A stretch of DNA of 64,000 nt from Sphagnum magellanicum (Eukaryota; Streptophyta; Sphagnopsida; Sphagnales; Sphagnaceae): NCBI GenBank assembly GCA_021904315.1, contig CM038917.1:4944041-5008040 (forward strand), in the 5' to 3' direction. A program made the position numbers and the translations under genes. Shown piece by piece: positions 55,319 through 64,000 of this stretch. The notes beneath the pieces were generated by a model, which ran no database searches, had not been told where the DNA came from, and saw only the letters and a program-made list of their open reading frames with translations. Within the stretch, counting starts at the first letter, position 1, and the number at the start of each line of letters is the position of its first letter.

Positions 55319-57475
55319 ACCATTGTTGTCAACAACACTAGGTCAGTTTGCATGGGAAAAAAAACCTTTATTTCATTTTAGAAAAAAACAACAATGACCA
55401 TGGGTTGGATGTTAGCATAGTAATAATAATAATATAATTAATTAAAATAATAATAATGGCATTTAAAACCATAGCCATGAAATATGTTTGTAATGGAATT
55501 TACATTACATTATTCAACAAAGTTATATCATATAATTAGATTGTGTTTCATGAGATTCTAGCTAATTAAAATTATGAAAAAAATTATCCATAAAAATTAT
55601 ATCATAAAAAAAAAAATTCATCCATAATTTTGATGGAAGTTCTATTTATTAGAATCATGGAAAATGCAAATTTTCTCATTCATACATTAGATGAATGAAA
55701 AAATCATTCATCCATAATGAAGATGAATGCTTACATTCATCCCCATGTTTGCTTTTAGGTTTATTGGTACAACTCATTTTGTGATTAAATTCTTGGGTTT
55801 TACTTGTGTATAGGGGAAAATGCATTTTGCTATCCCAAGTTTCAATTTTAAACTCATGTGGTAGCTTACCTTATGATTCACATTTGGTTAAAGATTTGAA
55901 GGACTTCAATTAAGCAATTAATAATGGGGCTCACATTTGCATTTAGCCCATTGGCCCTTGCACCTTACAACCAAGGTGTTCATTCTTAAGAGCTTGTAAA
56001 AAATATTTCTTACATTGTTATTTAGCTTAGGGGGATTTTAGCCCTAGATATGGAGCTTTTATGCACTTTTTAGGAAGGTTGTTATTTTATTTGGTTTGTG
56101 TGTGCAGACAACAATGGTTTTAGGTGTTGATATGGTATTACTTGAAAATTATCGAGAATGATATGTTAATTACATGTTTATATTTTAATTATTAAAAGTA
56201 AATTAAGGTAAGTTATTACAAAACCTGTTTTAGTGTGAACACAATTTTAAATATTTAATGCATGGGATATAATCCCAAGATGTGTGATCTCAAGTTATCA
56301 AATGGTGATTTGAAATGCTAGAGCACATAATGTTTTTTGCTTTGAAATTTTTATGTGTTATGCTAATTTTCTTTTACACATGATGTTTAGTTTCTCATCT
56401 TGTGTTTTAGGCTTGAAACCCTAAATTGTTGTTGGTGAGTCTTGTTTTGGTTTGGAAGCTATGCACTTTCAAAGAAGGTTCTTATGTTATCAAGTTTGTG
56501 TGTGTGGACATCAATGGTTGTGGGCACCAATATAATAACACACAATAACAAGTTGGAAACAATTACCTAGGATAACTCAATTGCATATTGGTGTTCCAAG
56601 AAAGAGAGAAAACCTAAATGGACATATTATTTTGGCTATAAATGGGCTAAGGAAGCAAAATTATCCAAATTATTAAGTGCTTCATTCAACTTTGACATAG
56701 GTACCAAAGACACAAATGAGTTTTTGATGGAAATTTTTTGGGGAAAACTTTAATATTAGAATATAATGCATGGGTAGTTGTAAAATATAATGTCCATTAA
56801 ATCCTATATGAGGTAGTTTTTTCTACACCTAGACCTATTAAAATCTATGGTGCATGCATTTGTTATAGTAATTATCTTAAAGGGTTAATGTAACGATTCT
56901 AATTATTTTTATCTTTAAAAGAAAAAATAAACCAAATCAATACAATATAAACACTTCAAATGGGCAACTTTTTAATTTATTACTTAAAACGTAACATTAT
57001 ATGAAGAGTATTTTTATGGATTGATTATTTCCAATATTTGTAATGATAAACCCATTTATTAATCTTTAGAAAATTTCAATAGCATAAGTGATTTAAAATA
57101 AAGGTTTTAAAACCATTTTCAAAATGGCAGGAAGTATAAAGATTTTCTGAAGGAAATTTATGAATATATTTTATATAATCTTTTTGGACATGATCTTTTC
57201 AGAATTCATATAATATTTTTCAAAAAGTCATATCTTAAGGTGTTTAGGAGGTGCCCGTTTAGTTACTTTTTGGATAAGATGATAGTCTTGCCTTGAACAA
57301 AAATCTCACATTTTTGTCACAATCAAAATACATTATAAAAATGTACTATTAAAAATCCTCATGTGTGTTGTTTTTGGGGTCCACCTTACAGTGCTTTTAC
57401 CTCCATCTACCACTAACTAGAAAAGTAGTGATTGTTAATGTTGTATTAGTCTTTACACTTTATTTTTTTATCAAT
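55319..57475. other. AT-rich intergenic DNA
   Basis: No gene or transposon domain is recognised. A GTGCTTTTACCTCC word near 57390 resembles the TIR of the 4-bp TSD family, but no partner end was found. Confidence 0.4.
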
Positions 57476-57479
57476 GTAT

Positions 57480-58525
57480 AGGGTGGATTTAGAAAAGCAG
57501 TCTGCAAATGTAAAGCCCTTTTGATGAATTTCTTATGGGCAGAGGTGAACATGCAAGGGCTAAGGGCTAAGGTTAAATGGGGTGAATTTTGCATACACCA
57601 TTTAAGGGGGTTAGGTCTGATTGCTCCAAAGGAAGGACTTGTTGCATTACTATGCAAATGGGTGTTGAAAGCTCTTGAACTAGGGGATTTGAACCTCAAA
57701 ATCATGTTGCAATATTCGTTGAGAAATTTGAAATGCAAACCATCCAAACATGCCATGTGAATCATTTACCTAAATTGGGCTTTAGTCTACAATCATATTT
57801 CACCTTTTGGCAACTATAAATATGACGCAGGGTCATCAAGGCATGGAAACAAGGCATCACAAACACGCTGGCCCTGCCAATTGGGGTTTTCTTACTTCAA
57901 AATGAATTTTGACCTAAGTTGGAGTTTAGCATTCAAACCGAAATTAAAATCCCCAAAGGATTAAAGTTTCTGAGGTTGGAACCAAATCAAGGTTGTTGTA
58001 CCTAGTGTCTAGTTTCCTTGTATATTTTAGGAAGCACTTGAAGCAAAAATATATTTGTTAATTTGCTATGAAATAATGACATATTTAAAGCATATTTTAG
58101 ATTTATTTTAATTCTATTTTCAAAATGAATTATTGACACACCTACTTATATTTAAATCAATTATTATTTAATTTTTTCAATAAATTGTACCCTATATTTT
58201 TTTCACATTCTTTTTAATAAAGTGAAAGTGACCTCCCTAGAACCCTAGTGAAAGGTAAAAGAATATTCATGGGCTCTCTAAAGAAAGTTAGAATTTATGC
58301 ACAACCATGTTTAGGTGTAAACACTTTGAAGTTGTTCTATGGACCTCTTACTAAACTAACCTTTGACTCTAGATTATGGCAATGAGATGCCAAGTGGAAA
58401 TGATGGGGTTGTATGATGGGGTACAACGCACAACTAAATAGACAATTGTTAAATCCAAAGAAGACCCTTATTTGTGACGCTCCTAAAAAACGGTAGCAAA
58501 TCCCTACCATTGAGCTTCCCATTAA
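57480..58525 (+). mobile_element. L1-type LINE relic (3' part of ORF2)
   Basis: The + strand reads FRKAVCKCKALLMNFLWAEV, then AKVKWGEFCIHHLRGLGLIA, KWVLKALELGDLNLKIMLQY and, after breaks, LQSSYFTFW-like words. These match the region after the RT core of plant L1 elements (NFLWG, KVKW, GGLGLID, KWI-KAL motifs). A further stretch to 58525 is less certain. Multiple stops; no tail or target duplication identified. Confidence 0.65.
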
Positions 58526-58654
58526 AGTGAAAGGATGTGTGAATGAAACAAAGAACTGAAAAACATTCTAAATTCATTTGGTCCATGTGGCATCAAGCCT
58601 TCTATTAATTTTTAGAAAAAAAAATTGAAGACAGTAAATTTTTCTAATATGTTA

Positions 58655-59290
58655 TGGTAGAAATGTAAAAACCCAAGAATATGGAAGGATCCTTCTATAT
58701 ATTTATTTTCCTATTGAATTTAATCCTAAATTTAGCTTTCTATAATTGCCACTTTTGTTACATGACAAAATCCAAAAGAGAAAAGCTTGGTACCATTATT
58801 CCATGGGAAATAAGGTAAGAGGCCATCCCAATTGTAATACATTAAAAAAAGGAAAGGAGAATTTTTCAATGAAAATGAAAATGAATAAAATATATGTTGA
58901 AATTTTCTGTACATTAAAGAATGTTGGAAACACATTTCAACCAAAACAAAAAAAAATTCAAATACTGAAACAATGAGATATCAACTTCCTCAACATTTTG
59001 TGTAAACACTATCAATGATTTGTTTTGCAAATTTTGTTGACTTGAAAAATCAGATTTTTTCATAAAAAGAATGTGTCAAATTAGCCAAAATTTGAGAATT
59101 TTTTTGGGGGTAAGACGCCATATTTCTATAATAGGTTTGTTAGAAAATAAAAACCTGAGAATATAAAAGGATCCTTTTAAATACATTTACTTTGATTCTT
59201 GATTTATTTCTAAATTTAGTAAAATGTTTTTTTGGGATGATTTGCACTTTTGTTGCATGATAATATTGAAGAAGAAACCATTGGTCATTA
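58655..59290 (+). repeat. Diverged direct duplication, two copies about 475 bp apart
   Basis: 58655-58800 and 59130-59290 share AAAACC-GAGAATAT/AAGAATAT, GGAAGGATCCTT/AAAAGGATCCTT, TTATTT, TAAATTTAG and GCCACTTTTGTTACATGA/TGCACTTTTGTTGCATGA. The last word resembles the core of repeat A, so this may be a pair of repeat A-type insertions. Confidence 0.5.
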
Positions 59291-60999
59291 AAGAAATCCA
59301 CAAAGCAACCTTACATTTAGGCCCTCCTTTCACCCCCAGCCCAATACCTCAACTTCAAATAATGTTATCTGCAAAGTGAGGAAATTTATTGGCCTTGCCT
59401 ACCAAGGCAAGGATACTGTGTTTAGATTCATTATAGAGTATAGTAGCTTAAGGGATAATGGCTCCTAGGTACTAGCTTGGTCTATTTTTATGTGAGGATT
59501 TTGAAAGATGATATTTTGGCTTGTGTTGAAACTTGAGAGATTAGTTATCAGAGTTATAATATCTTGAAGACTTTTGGTTTCTTTCAGAGGATTTTTTGAA
59601 GATTATGTTTTGGCATGGTGAAATATTTGAGTTTCAATAATTCTTCTTTTGCCTTAAGATACTTTTTTAATGTAAATGGCAAGGCCACAGTGTGACACAT
59701 CCCTTGTTGAATTTGGGAAGAAAATGTTGAAACTCAATGTTTAATGCATGAAGTTTGAAAATGATTTTGTAACAATGATAGACACAATTATAGCAATAAC
59801 ACACACATGAGATCGAAAGAAGGCACCTAGGAAAAGAAAAAGAAGGGATGAAACTCATATTATGATTGAGTTTGGTGACAATTTGAGTTTGACACCCCAT
59901 TTCATCACAATGTACTTTTTAGTGTTTTTAAAACTCTTCCCTTAGTAGAATTGCACTTTAAATTTGGGGGATTTAACAAAAGTTAAAGATCCCAAAAACA
60001 AATATCTTCCACTTTTGTAAGTCCCTCCAATTTGAAGAGTTTGTTTTGCGACATAAGAAATACATCAAGTATGTTGTAAGCAAAGTCTTTTTGTGATGCA
60101 AGGAATACATAAAGTATGTTGTGAGCAAATTATTTCGTGAGGTAAGGAGTAGATCAACTTTGTTATGAGCATATTGACACCTATTGTGAACATGGATGAT
60201 GTACCCCTGCCCCCTCCTATATTTATTGAAGTACATAGGGTTTAGTGTGTAGGGTCTAGGATTATATATATAAATATATATGGCTGCCCAAAAATTTCTT
60301 TGAACCCATTAGCTTTTTATGGTCTGCTCTTGGACTACATAACTCAAAACATGTAATTATATCTTGAAATTTAATTAGAAATTGTGAGGTGGATGTTACA
60401 CTCTTCACCTTCAACTCTCAACCTGGCTTTAACTTCAACTTAACCATCTTCCCCAAAGTGGGAAAAGAAAAGAACCTTAAACTATGCATTTTGGGGTTCT
60501 TAAAGTGGCTAGTAGTAAAAAAAAAAGAAAATAAGGTTTTTGACCTTTTGTGATCACTAATTGTAATTCAAAAGTGTGAGAAAGAAAAAAATGAATTAAA
60601 AATAACAAACGAATGGTGTTGGCCACGTCTCTTCCATGAAAGGGTGGCAATGCACTTGCAACTAAATAAATAAATAAATAAATAATATTTTAACCTCCCT
60701 TCACCCGCCCCCAAAAAAAAGACCTCAATGTTCCAAATCTTCTTTTCGTTGATATTTGGGTCTAGTAGTAGCAGGAAGAAAAACAAACAAACAAACCAAA
60801 AAGTCAAAAAAAGAGTTTCAAATATGTGTGCCTTTTTACTATGTGGATGTGGTATATTGGTGTGACCAACAAGAAAAAGAAACAAGAAATACTGCTTTTT
60901 AAGAATAAATCTTCTCACTTTCCTCTAATTTGAACTTTCATGGCGTTTAAAGGAGAGACAAAAAACTGTCAAGGAGGGGGCATCCCCATGGCCCCATAA
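59291..60999. other. AT-rich intergenic DNA
   Basis: No gene is recognised. A short (AAAT/AATA)n run lies at about 60664-60686. Confidence 0.4.
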
Positions 61000-61480
61000 A
61001 CTAGGCCAGTTTGTAATTCGTCCAAATTGTGTAAAGCCCTAGATTCAGGTCAAATTGGCACTGCATACTTGACTTGGTGTGTAGAATCTACCCTTGATGG
61101 CAGTCCATGTGGTTGCATCACCCACCCCTACCATACACAAAACGCTTACCTCACCCACAAGGCAATTGTTAACCCTAGGTTAATGCCCTAAGGGTACTAC
61201 TAAGGGGCATTCTCAAAATAGGGGGCCTAGGATGATGTGATAGTCAAATCTAGCCTCGCATTTTGAGAAGTCCGCCACCCATGGGCTTTACCTACGGTAA
61301 GGCATGAGGCAAAATTTATCATGAAGCAAGCCTACATAGATCACAAGATTTGTGAACAGGTTCGGGTTTTTAATTCTGACTCCTTAATAGTGGGAGGGTT
61401 CTTATACCTATAAATAGGCATAATATCCCTCCCAATTTTTAGAAGTGAAATTTTTGGATATAAGGTGCCCTCCACATACA
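61000..61480. other. Moderately GC-rich, LTR-like segment
   Basis: It has a promoter-like CCTATAAATAGGC at about 61409 and a composition unlike the flanks, as in a retroelement LTR. No TG...CA pair with a target duplication was found, so this is a guess. Confidence 0.2.
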
Positions 61481-62068
61481 CTATGAATTATCTCCTAGTG
61501 CTTTACAATAACCAAATGGATATTTTTTTGGAAAAAAAGAAATACATCAGAAATAATTTTAGAATTTCTGCCAATTATATATTATCTCACACCACTCTCC
61601 TTCCATCTCTAGATTGATACCTAAAAAGATAATGGATTTACAATTTGGTGGGCTTTTCAAGTAGTTAGGAAATTGAATTCAAATATTGCCCCAAAAACTA
61701 CCGAAACTAGCAATTTGTTTGGTGCCAAAACAATAAATTGATTTACTACGCACAATTACACTAAATATTTGCATATGTAGATTAAGATACCCATAACACC
61801 CATAGTTTTAAATTATCAAACCAATAGTGCAAGTGGACCAAGTCATAGTTTGCAGACTGGGGATAGCTTTGCAAGCAGATTGTTGTGAGTTCAATTAATA
61901 ACTAGGCCATGGTGCATGTTGCTACCATACTGAATAAGCCATATTGATAGTGGCTGCATAAATTAATCACCATAATATCCATTTCATAATTGCTTTTGAT
62001 ACAGACGTCTGTGTGAGAAATCATTTGTTTCACAGACTTTAGTGTGGCATATATTACCATTATAAATA

Positions 62069-62095
62069 TTAGTGGGTAACCCGTGGCTATGCCAC
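62069..62095 (-). mobile_element. Putative Helitron 3' terminus: hairpin plus CTAA
   Basis: On the minus strand, a perfect GTGGC-ATA-GCCAC stem-loop (62083-62095) is followed after a short spacer by CTAA at 62072-62069, and the next host base is T. Helitrons end in a short hairpin plus CTRR and insert between A and T. It lies 76 bp past the helicase stop. Confidence 0.5.
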
Positions 62096-62144
62096 TCTAG
62101 CCACCCCAAACGCTGTGTTAAGCTTTATTGTTTGCACGATCATG

Positions 62145-63835
62145 TTATAACACCTCTGTGTAAACAACATTTCGAGTATACACACCGGCAGGTGCATCTT
62201 CATGAGCATTCTCCCACCCATCTGTAACTAGCATTTTCACGCCCTCGGGGCACCCAATGCGCGACATGGCCACATACAACTGGCCATGTGTAAATACAGG
62301 TTTGGGCAGGAAAATGCCGACCATTTTTAATGTCTGCCCTTGCGCCTTATTGATGGTCATGGCAAATGCAGGGCGCACAGGAAACTGGCGTCGCCGCAGA
62401 GTGAAAGGCATTCGTTATGTGTCTGAAGGTGTGATGCTTAGTCGTGGAATGAACACTCGTTGGCCCTTTACAGGACCAGTTGCCACCTCTGCTTCAATGA
62501 CATGCTGCATGAGTTGAATGACAATGAGCCTAGTACCATTAGCCAGGCCGTTGGTCATGTTGCGTAATAATATGATGGGACAACCCTCCTGCAAGTGCAG
62601 TTCATGGGGTGGTACGCCCGGAAAATTGAGTGTGTTCAAGAACTCAGTGGGGTAAATGCCATGTTGATCCCCATGCATCACAGAATCCGCGCTGTAATAC
62701 ACGCGGTGCTGTGCGGGCGAGCCATCGTGCTTTGTGAATGCATATGTGTCATTGATGAGTTTATTGAGTGCATCCACATTTTCGTTCAAAGGTGTAAGAA
62801 TTGCACGCTCAATGATGTATGCAGATCTTGCAGCATACTCAACAATAGATGATAGAGCGCCATACACTTCTTTAATCAAATCTGCCACAATAGGGCCATT
62901 GCAACACATGTCATGAGGAATAAGAATGGAGTCTTCACCAACAGAGGGATACACGCGCTCTACGCCCTCCCCCACACGTTGCAAGTAATCAGCAAATGCC
63001 TGCAGCCGTGTGGCATCTACTTGTGCATACGCGTCACCCTGAGCCAACAACCTCTGCATGCGCATGTTGGTGTATAGCTTGAATACACGCACATGTTGCC
63101 AAATGCTGGAACGGTTCAAAGCTGCTTTGACAACATCTCCCCTGGTGCCGCGGGGCACAACAGGTAAAATTTGCCGAAAATCGCCACCAAACACCACAAC
63201 CAAGCCGCCAAAGGGCAGGAACTTGAATGTTGGGTTAATGACAGCCATGATGTCCTGCAAAGACCTGTTGACAGCCTCAAAAACATGCATGTGCATCATG
63301 ACAGCCTCATCCCACATAATGAGCGCAGCTGCTTGCAAAAGTGCTGCCAGGTCAGAGTCCCTATTGATGTAGCATGTGGACGTGCTATTGAGGTCTTGCA
63401 CAGGGATCTTGAAATGTGAGTGTGCAGTGCGGCCTCCGTCCAGCAGCAATGCAGCAATGCTAGACGATGCCACAACAATAGCGACCCGACCTTGTGCGCG
63501 CACGGTGCTTAGCAACTATAGAGAAAGGTTTTGCCAGTGCCGCCAAGGCCATCGACAAAAAATGCACGGCAGTCGACAGCGACCATGACATTGTCATAGA
63601 CAGCTCGTTGCTCAGGGTTAAGTTGCGGCACGCGCTCATTTCGTATGGCTGTTTGCGTTGCCACATCATACCTGGCAATTTTGTCTGCCACCACAGCACT
63701 GGTAAGTTGGGCCGCAGGTGTCGGCAAGCCAAATGTTGCCAAGTCATGGCTGCTGTTGAGGTGTGCCAAGTGTAGCGCCAACTCCCGCAGCACCATGTCC
63801 CGGATGGCAGCATCGAATTGCCGTGCTCGCTCGTC
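62145..63835 (-). pseudogene. Helitron PIF1-type DNA helicase, two lesions
   Basis: This is the helicase half of the Rep-Hel protein that unwinds DNA during rolling-circle transposition. Motifs in order: QLNPEQRAVYDNVM, Walker A GLGGTGKTF (about 63540), VVASSSIAALLLDGGRTAHS, Walker B region LIMWDEAVMM (DEA), GGDFRQILPVVPRGTR, ILTPLNENVDALN, GDQHGIYPTEFLNTL, GCPIILLRN, AMTINKAQGQTL, and YVAMSR near the end. A one-base loss near 63515, just after Walker A, shifts the frame. A TAA at 62415-62417 interrupts it between ITPSDT and RMPFTLRRRQF. Otherwise the protein reads through. The coding match begins after a GTGCAG acceptor-like site at 63836, so an intron may lie upstream. Confidence 0.85.
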
Positions 63836-64000
63836 CTGCACGTTATAGGAGCACACACACGACATAGTGAGCATTGAGCGCCGCACAACATGCAAACCAT
63901 GAACATGCAAAACCGCAAGGCAGGCTGACATGCATAGCCATACACGGACAAAGCTGAGCACCAACCTAGCGTGCTTGATACAAAAAGTCTTCTGCCATGT

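Larger units (their letters stand above)
62069..64000 (-). mobile_element. 3' part of a Helitron, running off the right edge
   Basis: This contains a PIF1-type helicase (62145-63835) and a 3' terminus that fits Helitron rules. Its base composition is much more GC-rich than everything from 15 to 62 kb, and only two lesions are visible, so the insertion is probably younger than the other relics. The Rep/HUH domain and 5' end lie beyond 64000. A word HMAEDFLYQAR just before the edge may be upstream helitron protein. Confidence 0.75.

Noticed and set aside
57385-57410. Another end of the 4-bp TSD TIR family
   Set aside because: Only one end-like word (GTGCTTTTACC) is present; no matching partner end or duplication was found.

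Overview
The window is nuclear DNA of a land plant. It has GT-AG-spliced genes of plant-specific families (SnRK1 alpha kinase, a plant-type BTB/POZ adaptor, a TPR-linked RLK/Pelle-type kinase, a CYP704-like P450) set in a very AT-rich background full of decayed transposons. Low gene density, old retroelement relics and an RT/nuclease element type that I associate with non-flowering plants suggest a large-genome fern or other seed-free plant. That placement is inference.

Layout. Bases 1-12000 hold an SnRK1 catalytic-subunit gene (+) that I could splice completely: 10 coding exons, 4184-10459, 550 residues. A leader exon with a strong donor lies near 1928. A convergent BTB/POZ gene (-) lies at 12648-14141, with its leader and a pyrimidine-rich minisatellite to about 15640. 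From 15660 to 23400 the DNA is AT-rich and contains a Ty1/copia relic (-). Two unrelated small TIR elements have landed in this relic, and both pre-insertion sites can be read from the interrupted protein frame. At 23655-28681 (-) is the most striking gene: 31 almost identical 34-residue TPR-like repeats in one exon, followed by a complete non-RD protein kinase domain that continues into two further exons.

From 29000 to 47300 there are repeats, a pyrimidine-rich array split by a TIR element, a third copy of that element, and a CYP704-like P450 pseudogene (42910-45356, -) carrying an 821-bp solo LTR with a 5-bp target duplication. The two halves of an inverted dispersed repeat lie at about 30 kb and 47 kb. 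From 49 to 58.5 kb come relics of an RT element with a C-terminal zinc-finger/nuclease-like part, a Ty3/gypsy pol gene and an L1-type LINE. The right end (62069-64000, -) is the 3' part of a GC-rich, comparatively young Helitron: a PIF1-type helicase with two inactivating lesions and a plausible Helitron 3' terminus.

The three host genes that look functional (SnRK1, BTB adaptor, TPR-kinase) belong to signalling and protein-turnover families. Nothing in the sequence links them into one pathway. The rest of the window records repeated transposon insertion, nesting and decay. The likeliest novelty is the TPR-array kinase. The best supported transposon novelty is a small TIR family with 4-bp target duplications, seen three times.
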